A stretch of 15,980 nucleotides of DNA from Candidatus Blautia equi (GTDB lineage Bacteria; Bacillota; Clostridia; Lachnospirales; Lachnospiraceae). The stretch spans positions 1 to 15,980 of the forward strand of contig JAGHUU010000078.1 of NCBI GenBank assembly GCA_018064695.1. The letters run 5' to 3'. Position 1 is the first letter of the stretch. Every line of letters begins with the position of its first letter. The notes under the pieces were generated by a model. The model saw nothing but the letters and a program-made list of their open reading frames with translations. It was not told the DNA's origin and did no database searches. The position numbers and the translations under genes were made by a program. This document shows positions 1 through 6,767 of the stretch, piece after piece.

Positions 1-1173
1 CAGCTTTATATGGATTATTCCACGCAGATCTACAATATTTATCTGAAATATATCGCTCCTACGGATATTCATGTTTATTCCATTGATGAGGTCTTTATTG
101 ACGTTACCGATTATCAGCTTCTTTATAAGATGTCCGCCAGGGATCTCTGCATGACTATGATCAGGGAGATTTTGTATACTACCGGGATCACCGCCACCGG
201 GGGCATTGGGAGCAACCTTTATCTGGCCAAGGTCGCCATGGATATCGTTGCAAAGCATGTCCCGGCGGATGAGAACGGCGTGCGCATTGCGGAGCTGGAT
301 GAGATTTCTTACAGAAAGCTCTTGTGGACCCACACGCCTCTTACGGATTTCTGGCAGATCGGAGAAGGGTATGCGCGGAAACTCATGGCGCATGGCATGT
401 ACACCATGGGGGATGTGGCGCGCTGTTCCATTGGAAAGGATGATGAGTATCTGAATGAGGAGCTTTTGTATAAGCTCTTCGGCATCCGGGCGGAGCTGCT
501 TATTGATCACGCCTGGGGGTATGAGCCCACTACCCTGGTGGACATCCGCGCCTATGTGCCGGAAAATAACAGTCTCAGCTCCGGGCAGGTGCTTCACTGC
601 CCTTATTCTTATGATAAGGCGCTTCTTATTGTAAAAGAGATGACGGATCTGCTGGTGCTGGCTCTGGTGGAGAAGGGGCTGCTTACCGATCAGCTGACGC
701 TTACCCTGGGCTACGACCGCGAGGGCATTGATCCTTCTTATGATGGTCCCCTGGTTGTGGATTATTATGGCAGGCTGCATCCCAGGCACAGCCACGGCAC
801 TTTGAATCTGGGTAAAATGAGCTCCAGTACGGAGCTTATTATGGAGGGGATGATTGAGCTGTTCCGCCGCATTGCGGATCCCCGCGTTATGGTTCGCCGT
901 ATCAATATCACTGCAGCGCATATCCTCCGGGAGGAACAGGTACCGCTGGTTCCGCCTTTTGAACAGCTGTCCCTGTTCACTGATTACGAGGAACTGCAGA
1001 AAGCACGCCAGGCGGAGATTCAGCAGATAAAACAGGAGCGCAGCCTCCAGAAAGCTATGATCTCCATCAAAAACCGCTTTGGAAAAAACGCCGTTCTAAA
1101 AGGAATGAACCTCCTGGAAGGCGGCCGCACCATAGAACGCAACGCCGAAATAGGCGGCCACCGCGCAGGATAA
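1..1173 (+). CDS. Y-family translesion DNA polymerase (UmuC/YqjW-like), 5'-truncated by window edge
   Basis: Error-prone DNA polymerase that inserts nucleotides opposite damaged bases. The reading frame is open from base 1 (Q-L-Y before the first Met at 10), so the N-terminus, with the first metal-binding Asp motif, lies outside the window. Visible parts are the catalytic SIDE..D motif of the palm (about 70-110), the conserved GGIGSNLYLAKVAMD segment, a fingers/thumb region with a helix-hairpin-helix-like stretch (GEGYARKLMAHGMYTMGD), and a little-finger domain. A QLSLF beta-clamp-binding motif lies near 967-981. The C-terminal tail with RFGKNAVLKGMNL and ERN..IGGHRA is typical of the Firmicutes YqjW/UvrX branch rather than DinB. 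The YolD-like gene downstream is the usual partner. Third codon positions change from T-rich to C-rich in the last 150 bases. Family is secure; the exact paralogue is not. Confidence 0.93.
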   Translation, partial: QLYMDYSTQIYNIYLKYIAPTDIHVYSIDEVFIDVTDYQLLYKMSARDLCMTMIREILYTTGITATGGIGSNLYLAKVAMDIVAKHVPADENGVRIAELDEISYRKLLWTHTPLTDFWQIGEGYARKLMAHGMYTMGDVARCSIGKDDEYLNEELLYKLFGIRAELLIDHAWGYEPTTLVDIRAYVPENNSLSSGQVLHCPYSYDKALLIVKEMTDLLVLALVEKGLLTDQLTLTLGYDREGIDPSYDGPLVVDYYGRLHPRHSHGTLNLGKMSSSTELIMEGMIELFRRIADPRVMVRRINITAAHILREEQVPLVPPFEQLSLFTDYEELQKARQAEIQQIKQERSLQKAMISIKNRFGKNAVLKGMNLLEGGRTIERNAEIGGHRAG

Positions 1174-1199
1174 CCCCCACCCACCCGCCCACCCCTCCC
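1174..1199 (-). other. G-quadruplex-forming motif (six G-runs, single-base loops)
   Basis: Directly after the polymerase stop codon, six C-runs of 3-5 bases are separated by single bases. The complementary strand therefore carries six runs of at least three G with one-base loops, which is the pattern of very stable parallel G-quadruplexes. The G-rich strand is the template for transcription from the polymerase into the YolD-like gene, so a folded structure could slow transcription or replication. The motif is directly visible; folding in the cell is inference. Confidence 0.6.
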
Positions 1200-1227
1200 A
1201 ATTGGGTATAGGAATCAGCATCCGCAA

Positions 1228-1327
1228 GTGGAAATGCAGCAATCTGCTTCCGCCGGTGGAAATGCATCGATCTGATCACGCCCGTGGAAATGCGTTGGTC
1301 TGGCCTCGCCGGTGGGGGGTGGATGTT
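1228..1327. repeat. 28-bp imperfect direct tandem repeat, about 3.5 copies
   Basis: GTGGAAATGC begins at 1228, 1256 and 1284, and a degenerate GTGG copy begins at 1312, an exact 28-base period. Each of the three good units continues with five variable bases, TCTG, and then a CGCC near the unit end. By eye, neighbouring units match at about 21-22 of 28 positions. The array fills the gap between the polymerase and YolD-like genes. It is not a CRISPR, because the units abut with no spacers. Its function is unknown. Confidence 0.7.
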
Positions 1328-1334
1328 TGAGTTG

Positions 1335-1341
1335 AAAGGAG
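1335..1341 (+). promoter_or_regulatory. Ribosome binding site of the YolD-like gene
   Basis: AAAGGAG lies six bases before the ATG at 1348 and fixes that start against a second in-frame-shifted ATG at 1352. The gene can therefore be translated independently of the upstream polymerase gene, 174 bases away. Confidence 0.75.
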
Positions 1342-1347
1342 TTTTTT

Positions 1348-1785
1348 ATGAATGAAGTTTTTACTTATGAAGATATTTTGTATCGTCCGCGGCCGGTTTC
1401 GGAGAGGCATGCGCCTATGCCGGCGCTTTCCCGGGCGGCTATTTTTTCTCCTTATGCTGCCCTCACAGGTTTTGAAGGTCAGATTCTGGATGCCTGCCAC
1501 CAGCGCTGCAACCGCATCCTCCTCACGGAGGAAGAGCAGGTCCCCATCCACCGCATGCTCCGGGCTCTGAAAAAACACGACCGCATCACCGTCACCTATT
1601 TCCTCTACTCCCCCGGAACCGACGGCCACGGCGGATTCGCCGAAGGCGAGTACCTGACCCTCACCGGAACCGTCCTCTCCCTCACCCCTTCCGCCCAAAC
1701 CCTCCGCCTGGAAACCCCCGAAACCACCACCGACATCAACTTCGAAGACATCCTCTCCCTCTCCTACACAAAAAACGCCAGATAA
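1348..1785 (+). CDS. YolD-like family protein
   Basis: Small soluble protein of 145 residues with the YolD-like layout: an N-terminal YEDI..RPRPVS segment, the conserved core SRAAIFSPYAALTGFEGQI (about residues 28-46), a helix with charged residues, and a C-terminal small beta-barrel-like part (ITVTYFLYSPG ... ILSLSY). YolD-like proteins are encoded next to YqjW/UvrX-type Y-family polymerases and have been proposed to play a UmuD-like accessory role; that role is known from the family, not shown here. The gene follows the polymerase gene by 174 bases and is probably cotranscribed. Codons 1-48 have 25 T-ending against 3 C-ending codons, whereas codons 49-145 have 3 T-ending against about 69 C-ending codons, suggesting a mosaic origin or strong local mutational bias. 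Confidence 0.85.
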   Translation: MNEVFTYEDILYRPRPVSERHAPMPALSRAAIFSPYAALTGFEGQILDACHQRCNRILLTEEEQVPIHRMLRALKKHDRITVTYFLYSPGTDGHGGFAEGEYLTLTGTVLSLTPSAQTLRLETPETTTDINFEDILSLSYTKNAR

Positions 1786-1812
1786 CGCAGCTTCCATTCT
1801 GCATTATCTGGC
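1777..1812 (+). terminator. Stem-loop over the yolD-like stop codon, possible terminator
   Basis: Bases 1777-1790 pair with 1799-1812 in a 14-bp stem with a single C-A mismatch and the loop CTTCCATT. The TAA stop (1783-1785) lies inside the left arm. The following bases are T-rich (ATTCTCCATTCTATTATATT) but lack a clean T-tract, so this may be a weak terminator or a 3'-end stabilising hairpin. Confidence 0.45.
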
Positions 1813-1836
1813 ATTCTCCATTCTATTATATTTATA

Positions 1837-1866
1837 TTGATTTATCTATCGCTATATTGCTATATC
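1837..1866 (+). promoter_or_regulatory. Candidate promoter before the structured element
   Basis: TTGATT (1837-1842) and TATATC (1861-1866) are separated by 18 bases in an AT-rich stretch. Initiation would fall near 1873, about 15 bases before the outer stem at 1888, on the strand that the G-U pairs in the element favour. Each hexamer matches consensus at four of six positions, so this is only a candidate. Confidence 0.3.
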
Positions 1867-1887
1867 CCCAGAAACTGCCATAACCCA

Positions 1888-2131
1888 GTCGTCGGGATGT
1901 AAGTGCCTGAGCAGGGGCACTTTAGAGGCGGTTTTAGCATTTACGAGATCCACTCCTTACGTAAACTTAGGCGCGAAGGCTCTCCTGAGCGTCTTAGTTG
2001 GAGTTTGAAAATCCGTAGTGTAACGGAGGATTTTCAGCCCAAAGTTGCGCAGCAATTTTGGGGTTTCCGCTGTTTTTAGCTTGGAAATGCGTTGCCGGGT
2101 GCCCCTGCTCAGGCACTTACATCCCGGCGAC
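1888..2131 (+). ncRNA. Candidate structured RNA or MITE-like element with 33-bp terminal inverted repeat
   Basis: The ends form a 33-bp stem, 1888-1920 with 2099-2131, of which 28 bp (1893-1920/2099-2126) are perfect. Inside are: 1937-1942 pairing with 2085-2090; a long hairpin of 1952-1956 plus 1964-1974 with 1989-2004, containing tandem G-A mismatches (1975-1976/1987-1988) under a capping GC helix; 2007-2014 with 2028-2035; 2038-2048 with 2052-2062 (11 bp, loop GCA); and 2064-2071 with 2078-2087. The last competes with 1937-1942 for bases 2085-2087. Three G-U pairs and the G-A tandem make sense only as + strand RNA. The element ends 7 bases from the msrA stop codon. No protein gene lies here. 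It could be a structured ncRNA, a non-autonomous mobile repeat, or both. No clear target-site duplication is seen. Confidence 0.6.
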
Positions 2132-2138
2132 GTCCGCC

Positions 2139-2633
2139 TTATTCCTCTACTTTTTTCCTTCCGGATTCAATCAACTCGGCCTCATACTTTTCCGGGTTTT
2201 TCAAGTAGAAATCCTGATGATATTCTTCAGCATCATAGAAACTCTTGAATGGCTCCAGCGCTACAGCGCATTTCTTTCCGGATTCTTTTTCAAGAGCGGC
2301 GATCATCTTCTCTGCCACAGCCTTCTGCTCATCATCCAGATAATAGATTGCCAGTGTGTAGGAGTGCCCGCGGTCGATAAACTGGCCTCCGAAATCGAAG
2401 GGATCCACATGCTCCAGGAAAGTTTCCACCAGCTTTTCAAAGCTGACCACCTCCGGATCAAACCTCACCATAAAAGCCTCCCTGTGTCCGGTGCGCTGTG
2501 CCTTCACATCCTCATAAACCGGATCCACCTCATCGCCTCCGGAGTAGCCGCTCACTACCTTCTCCACACCCATCATCTCAAACACAGGTGTGATGCACCA
2601 GAAACAGCCGCCTGCAAAATAAGCTAACATCAT
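2139..2633 (-). CDS. msrA: Peptide-methionine (S)-S-oxide reductase MsrA
   Basis: Cytoplasmic repair enzyme that reduces the S-form of methionine sulfoxide in proteins, using thioredoxin. The 164-residue product begins with AGGCFWC (catalytic Cys10, second Cys13) and continues with VVSGYSGG, GHREAF (conserved Glu), a DRGHSYTLAIYY segment and EEYHQDFYLKNP, all in family order. AAGGAG at 2639-2644 lies five bases before the ATG at 2633 and eight before the ATG at 2630, so the protein may start at the second Met. It begins 9 bases after the DUF2812 stop codon, so it is the last gene of the padR unit. No classical terminator follows; the inverted-repeat element starts almost immediately. Confidence 0.95.
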   Translation of the reverse strand: MMLAYFAGGCFWCITPVFEMMGVEKVVSGYSGGDEVDPVYEDVKAQRTGHREAFMVRFDPEVVSFEKLVETFLEHVDPFDFGGQFIDRGHSYTLAIYYLDDEQKAVAEKMIAALEKESGKKCAVALEPFKSFYDAEEYHQDFYLKNPEKYEAELIESGRKKVEE

Positions 2634-2642
2634 ACCTTCTCC

Positions 2643-3194
2643 TTATACTCTCTCCAGACTCTTTCTGATCTTTTTGAGCTTCAGACCACAGTGTACCAAA
2701 AGATACAGATAAAGAACAAACATCACACAGAAGAACACTCTGAAAAATACATCACTTCCATCCGGGCTGCTTACCGTGAAAACTCTGGCAAGCTGTGGAA
2801 CCACACAGCAGAAGAAGATCACCAGCAGCGGCAGCATACGGGTTTTGATCACATGGCCGATCATATCCAGCTTAGATTCATTATCGGAAAAGATCTCCTC
2901 TTCCTCCGCAGACTCCATCTGAGATGCAGGTTTGCGGAAATACAGCCATCCTGCACACTGCTGAAAATATTCCCATCCGTAATCCAGGAACATCTGCTTA
3001 TAAGCACTGTTCTCAGTTCCGTTTTTATAATCCAGTCTGTAAACCACATCCTCAGGCTCACATTTCTCAAAGAAATAAAAGCACGGTATTGTCATCTTTA
3101 CCAGCTTCAGGCCCTTTTTATGCATATCGCGAAGCCATGCCTCCTCCTCTGCATAATCTGAAATTGTAAAAAATCTGATCTTCATCTCACTCAT
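2643..3194 (-). CDS. DUF2812 domain membrane protein
   Basis: Membrane protein of 183 residues. The N-terminal DUF2812 domain shows KIRFFTI, then EEEAWLRDMHKKGLKLVK, YFFEKCEPEDVVYRLDY, and DYGWEYFQQCAGWLYFRK. A charged linker and two hydrophobic helices follow (about residues 117-136 and 148-174, with a basic tail). The frame is open further upstream, but the start is placed at MSEMK (3194): its ATG overlaps the PadR stop (ATGAGTGA), an AGGGGG site lies nine bases before it, and the family begins here. DUF2812 genes commonly sit directly behind a PadR regulator, which probably controls them. The molecular role is unknown. Confidence 0.85.
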   Translation of the reverse strand: MSEMKIRFFTISDYAEEEAWLRDMHKKGLKLVKMTIPCFYFFEKCEPEDVVYRLDYKNGTENSAYKQMFLDYGWEYFQQCAGWLYFRKPASQMESAEEEEIFSDNESKLDMIGHVIKTRMLPLLVIFFCCVVPQLARVFTVSSPDGSDVFFRVFFCVMFVLYLYLLVHCGLKLKKIRKSLERV

Positions 3195-3510
3195 TGATCC
3201 ATTCCCCCTGACTGTTCTTATACAGTCTCTCAATTCTCTTAATTTCCAGTTCCAGTACTTCTCTGCCCTGCGCTGTAATGCAGTAGAGCTTTCTCTTATC
3301 TTCCTCCCGGACAAATCCGATGAGGCCGTCATTTTCCATTTTGCTGAGTGTTCCATACATAGTGCCGGGACTGATGGTCACCTTACCGGCTGTCATCTGC
3401 TTTACCTGCTGCCCGATGCCGTATCCATGCTGCGGTTCCTGCAGGCAGAACAGAATATAAAACCCGGTCTCCGTCATGGGACAGTACACACGCCTGATCC
3501 TCTCTTCCAT
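3187..3510 (-). CDS. PadR family transcriptional regulator
   Basis: Small DNA-binding repressor of 107 residues. The winged-helix domain is clear: LFCLQEPQHGYGIGQQV, then SPGTMYGTLSKMENDGLI (recognition helix and wing) and KRKLYCITAQGREVL, followed by a short C-terminal dimerisation helix. The start at 3510 (MEERIRR) is chosen because AGAGAGG precedes it by seven bases; an upstream in-frame ATG runs into promoter DNA and has no ribosome binding site. It overlaps the DUF2812 gene by 8 bases, forming a padR-DUF2812-msrA unit. It probably represses its own promoter through the TCGAT repeats just upstream. The ligand is unknown. Confidence 0.9.
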   Translation of the reverse strand: MEERIRRVYCPMTETGFYILFCLQEPQHGYGIGQQVKQMTAGKVTISPGTMYGTLSKMENDGLIGFVREEDKRKLYCITAQGREVLELEIKRIERLYKNSQGEWINE

Positions 3511-3543
3511 TCTGATACCTCTCTTTTTTTTATATCTTTCAGC

Positions 3544-3606
3544 TCGATGCATTTCGCTTCGATGTATCGTACTTCGATATATTATATATATCACACCTCG
3601 ATATAC
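3544..3606. promoter_or_regulatory. Spaced TCGAT repeats, candidate PadR operator
   Basis: TCGAT occurs at 3544, 3559, 3574 and 3598, spacings of 15, 15 and 24 bases, each preceded by C or T and followed by an alternating purine/pyrimidine AT stretch (GCAT, GTAT, ATAT, ATAC). The array covers the promoter and transcription start region of padR, where an autorepressor would be expected to bind. Confidence 0.5.
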
Positions 3607-3613
3607 TTGTCAA
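3585..3613 (-). promoter_or_regulatory. padR operon promoter
   Basis: On the - strand, a perfect TTGACA (3608-3613) is followed after 17 bases by TATATA (3585-3590) within a longer TATA run. Transcription would start near 3578 and give a leader of about 70 bases that contains the TCGAT repeats. The -35 box sits only a few bases from the T-tract of the preceding terminator. Confidence 0.65.
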
Positions 3614-3616
3614 CAT

Positions 3617-3649
3617 AAAAAAAGACACGAAAGCAAAAACTTTCGTGCC
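3617..3649 (-). terminator. Intrinsic terminator of the glycosidase operon
   Basis: As - strand RNA, the ten-base stem GGCACGAAAG/CTTTCGTGTC (one G-U pair, loop TTTTTG) is followed by seven Ts (3617-3623). It lies just past the DUF3472-like gene and insulates the padR promoter. A T-run on the other side (3650-3656) gives it some bidirectional character. Confidence 0.9.
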
Positions 3650-3660
3650 TTTTTTTCATA

Positions 3661-4638
3661 TTAGAATGGGGATCCTGTTACAGAATTGGTGAGTCGGAAT
3701 TCCTGATTTCCCTGATATTCACCCAATCCCGAAACTCCGCTTGTGATCACCCGGAACACCGAACCATCAGAAGAAAAGGAATAGCTTCCTGATCCATTAA
3801 ATTCCGGCATGGCACCACTGTAAACGGAACTGGAGATAGAATAAACATTCTCCCAAACTCCTGTTTTTGTATTCGATGCCCTGGCATTTGTAAGTTCCAT
3901 AGTGCGAATATCTCCGGAAGTACCGTTAGAATAACATTCCAGGAAATTGCTGAACGATGACATGCTGATGTCTTTTATACCCAGATCAAAAACCATAAGT
4001 TTATCCCAGGCATTTGTTAAACAATCCTGAATCCAGAATTCGATGGTCGTATTTCCAGTCTCCTCAGAAATACCGCACTGAAGCAACATGCGATACCATT
4101 GTCCTCTATTCAGACTGTATGAAATACGGCAGCTGGAAAAGGTTCCCGCCTCTTCTCCTTCATCCACAATGTCCAGATAACCTGTATCTGTTTTATAATA
4201 GATCGGTCTGGCATGAATTCTGCCCCTGTTTCCGTTCAGATCCGTGTACTCTGTATCCCAGATACTTAATATAGCAAGCTGTTGTGTCGCATTATTCTGA
4301 AAGCCTGCATAGGCCTGAATATAATCCCCTATCTGCAGGTACTGGTTTTTTACAGAGTCAGTACTCATCCACCAGTTGGCCGGACATACATAAGTATATT
4401 CCGGAAAGTAATCCATTTTAAAATCCACACAGAATTGATTATACATACTATCTGAAAATGAATAGTAGGAAGATGCATACGGAGCACGTTCTGATGAAAC
4501 AGCATTATGTGAACGGATCTGTTCCTCTGTAGGAAAGGTCATAAGTGAAGACCAGTCCACAGATGCCGCATTTACAGTAAATATCACTCCCAGCAGGGAA
4601 AATATCCATAGCACAGTCATAAATAATCTTTTTTTCAT
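3661..4638 (-). CDS. Secreted DUF3472-like protein
   Basis: The 325-residue product starts with a clear signal peptide (MKKRLF, a hydrophobic stretch, cleavage likely after VNA or NAA) and is therefore exported. The middle region, with YAGFQNNATQQLAILSIWD, a Gly/Arg-rich insert, NRGQWYRMLLQC and a closing FECY-like/RTMELTNARA part, resembles DUF3472, a domain seen in proteins thought to handle carbohydrates. The C-terminal 70 residues are Ser/Gly-rich and not recognised. The start at 4638 (MKKR) is chosen because AGAGG precedes it by seven bases. The frame also runs back through a TTG at 4677, which lacks support. It is the last gene of the glycosidase operon, 35 bases after GH31. A sugar-binding or glycan-processing role outside the cell is inference; I see no proven catalytic motif. 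Confidence 0.7.
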   Translation of the reverse strand: MKKRLFMTVLWIFSLLGVIFTVNAASVDWSSLMTFPTEEQIRSHNAVSSERAPYASSYYSFSDSMYNQFCVDFKMDYFPEYTYVCPANWWMSTDSVKNQYLQIGDYIQAYAGFQNNATQQLAILSIWDTEYTDLNGNRGRIHARPIYYKTDTGYLDIVDEGEEAGTFSSCRISYSLNRGQWYRMLLQCGISEETGNTTIEFWIQDCLTNAWDKLMVFDLGIKDISMSSFSNFLECYSNGTSGDIRTMELTNARASNTKTGVWENVYSISSSVYSGAMPEFNGSGSYSFSSDGSVFRVITSGVSGLGEYQGNQEFRLTNSVTGSPF

Positions 4639-4673
4639 ATCCATACCTCTTTTATATCTATAGATGTGTTGCT

Positions 4674-6698
4674 TCAAACCTTCTCAAATACAGGCATGTA
4701 CTCGATCGGGGCCTGTACGTGTACGGTACATCCGCCCTGGAATACCTCTCCGGTGCTGGTGAGTTTCCATTGGCCTGCCGGCAGGTAAACATCGCGCTCA
4801 AACTCGTTGAGGTGGATGATCGGCGCTGCCAGATACTTGTCGCCGAACATATACTGATCCTTCAGTTCCCAGCACTTCTCGTCCTCCGGAAATTCGTAGA
4901 ACATGGTACGGATCAGCGGGGAACCGTTGGTATGAGCTTCCTCATAGAGCCCCTTAATATAATCATGCATGGAAATACGGATGTCATAGTATTTCTTCAT
5001 GATCTTATAGTTCTCCTCGCCATAGCTCCAGAGCTCGTTTGGCTGGCCGGTGTGCAGATAGCCGCCGCCCCAGTCTCTGTTGTCAAGAGGCGGGATATTG
5101 TAAGGACCGCGGTCGCCGTGCATACGGAGCACTGCGGAATAAACCGCAAACTGATACCAGCGGATCAGCAGCTGCCGGAAATCAGGATCATTCACATCGT
5201 CAGTCATAAAGCCGCCAATATCGGTGGTCCACCATGGAATACCCGCAAGACCCATGTTCAGACCGGCCTGGATCTGCTCCTCAAAGGACTGGAAGGTACT
5301 TGGGATATCTCCGGACCAGATCACGTTGCCGTATTTCTGGGAGCCGGCCCAGCCGCAGCGAAGCAGGTTGACAACAGGCTTATCGGAGATCCTGCTCATC
5401 TCGTCATAGAAGGCTCTGCTGAACATCTGCGGATACATATTGCTGAGGGCCAGTGCAGGGCCATCGCTGTATCGATAGTTTTCAAAATCATAGACACCAT
5501 AGTCCGGCTCGGAGTTGTCCAGCCAGAACGCATCAATGCCAAGATCATAATAATTCTTCTTACATACTTCCCAGATATACTTTCTGGTCTCAGGGTTGAA
5601 AGGATCGATCTCCACACAGTCGCCCTGATAATCGTAAGTCTGCGCTGCGCCGCGCTCGGTGCGGATCAGCAGGCCCTTCTCCATCATAGGTCCAAAGTTC
5701 TCACTTCTTCTGTCCACAGAAGGCCAGATAGAAACGATCACGCGGATGCCCATGGAGTGCAGCTCCTCCACCATGGCCTTAGGATCCGGCCAGTAGGTGA
5801 CATCAAACTTCCAGTCTCCCTGTACGGTCCAGTGGAAGAAGTCGATAACGATCTGGTCGATCTTAATGCCCTCTTTCTGATACTGACGGGCAACGGTGAG
5901 TACTTCATCCTGGGTGCGGTAGCGCAGCTTACACTGCCAGAGTCCCATCAGCTCCTCCGGGAACATCTCCGCATGACCGGTCACATCCGTATAATTTGCC
6001 AGGATCTGTTTTGGACCGTCCGCCACAGTGATCCAGTAATCCATCTCTCTTGTGGATCTTGCGAGCCACTCGGTATAGTTTTTAGCAAAGGTAACCTGAC
6101 CAACCGCCGGGTTATTCCACAGGAAGCCGTATCCCAGTGAGGAAACAGCAAACGGAACAGAGATCTGGGAGTTGCGCTGTGCAAGCTCCAGCTCGCAGCC
6201 CTTCATATCCAGATATGGCTGCTGATACTGGCCCATACCAAAGATCTTCTCTCCGTCATTGCTCTCAAATTTCAGTTTCAGCTGATATTCCGTAGCGCCG
6301 AAAATACCTTTCCACTCACGGCTTACCACCTTCAGGCAGCGGCTGCTCTGAGAGAGTGTGCCGTCATACATGCGGTAGAACTCCTGCAGGATCAGCTTGT
6401 CATCTCTGTAGAAACGGATGATGCCGGCAAAATTCACCACTGCTTTCAGTCTTCCGTTTACGATGGTGGCGATCTCCCTCTTATCGATGGTGCCGTCACC
6501 TACCCAGTGATCTTCCTCCTCAATGCAGATGGAGGTCTCTGCCTTTACCGGCTCCTCGGTGAGCGCCCAGTCATTTCCGGTAAATTTGCCCAACATGGTG
6601 GAGCGTACGCGGAAGGAATCCTTTCCCCAGGCCTCAATGCGGATGATCTCACCGTTATGGTACATCATCAGTGCGCCATTGTCTTTTTCAAATCTCAT
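4674..6698 (-). CDS. Glycoside hydrolase family 31 (alpha-glucosidase/alpha-xylosidase type)
   Basis: A 674-residue retaining glycosidase with no signal peptide, so cytoplasmic. The N-terminal beta-sandwich (about 1-245) leads into the (beta/alpha)8 barrel with IDFFHW..QGDWKFD, the nucleophile motif FWLDNSEPD (Asp394) and the acid/base motif WSGD (Asp464), then GIPWWTTDIGGF and a C-terminal beta domain. GH31 enzymes release alpha-linked glucose or xylose from chain ends. The QGDWKFD/WPDP pattern and the GH43 neighbour favour alpha-xylosidase-like activity, but substrate cannot be settled by eye. The start at 6698 (MRFEKD) is supported by AAAGGGG at 6704-6710. A hairpin sits immediately upstream of that site. 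GH43 ends 55 bases before it. Confidence 0.92.
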   Translation of the reverse strand: MRFEKDNGALMMYHNGEIIRIEAWGKDSFRVRSTMLGKFTGNDWALTEEPVKAETSICIEEEDHWVGDGTIDKREIATIVNGRLKAVVNFAGIIRFYRDDKLILQEFYRMYDGTLSQSSRCLKVVSREWKGIFGATEYQLKLKFESNDGEKIFGMGQYQQPYLDMKGCELELAQRNSQISVPFAVSSLGYGFLWNNPAVGQVTFAKNYTEWLARSTREMDYWITVADGPKQILANYTDVTGHAEMFPEELMGLWQCKLRYRTQDEVLTVARQYQKEGIKIDQIVIDFFHWTVQGDWKFDVTYWPDPKAMVEELHSMGIRVIVSIWPSVDRRSENFGPMMEKGLLIRTERGAAQTYDYQGDCVEIDPFNPETRKYIWEVCKKNYYDLGIDAFWLDNSEPDYGVYDFENYRYSDGPALALSNMYPQMFSRAFYDEMSRISDKPVVNLLRCGWAGSQKYGNVIWSGDIPSTFQSFEEQIQAGLNMGLAGIPWWTTDIGGFMTDDVNDPDFRQLLIRWYQFAVYSAVLRMHGDRGPYNIPPLDNRDWGGGYLHTGQPNELWSYGEENYKIMKKYYDIRISMHDYIKGLYEEAHTNGSPLIRTMFYEFPEDEKCWELKDQYMFGDKYLAAPIIHLNEFERDVYLPAGQWKLTSTGEVFQGGCTVHVQAPIEYMPVFEKV

Positions 6699-6711
6699 AG
6701 TTACCCCTTTC

Positions 6712-6767
6712 GCCCGAAACAGCTTCAGGCTGTGCATGATATTTTTTCCTGCCTTAGCCCCGGCAGG
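6712..6767 (-). promoter_or_regulatory. Two intercistronic hairpins between GH43 and GH31
   Basis: One hairpin (6748-6753 with 6762-6767, CCTGCC/GGCAGG) carries the GH43 stop codon in its loop. The second (6712-6718 with 6724-6730, seven pairs as - strand RNA with one G-U) ends next to the GH31 ribosome binding site at 6704-6710. Neither has a T-tract in the direction of transcription. They more likely set mRNA stability or relative translation of the two enzymes than terminate transcription. Confidence 0.45.

Noticed and set aside
1228..1327. Possible CRISPR array
   Set aside because: The 28-base units abut directly with no spacers, conservation is imperfect across the unit, only about 3.5 copies exist, and no cas gene is present.
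1888..2131. Complete insertion sequence
   Set aside because: No transposase frame lies between the terminal repeats, and no flanking duplication is visible.
2058..2627. A 189-codon + strand frame covering part of the inverted-repeat element and msrA antisense
   Set aside because: It crosses from the structured element into the complement of msrA and has no supporting ribosome site or family.
3195..3356. Longer N-terminus for the DUF2812 protein
   Set aside because: The extra 54 residues are the shifted frame of padR, and the family start with a coupled ATG lies at 3194.
4639..4677. TTG start for the DUF3472-like protein, overlapping the GH31 stop
   Set aside because: No ribosome site precedes it, whereas AGAGG at the right distance precedes the ATG at 4638, which begins a normal signal peptide.
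4719..6140. A 473-codon open frame on the + strand opposite GH31
   Set aside because: It is an antisense shadow of a clear GH31 gene with both catalytic motifs. The translated product has no recognisable family.
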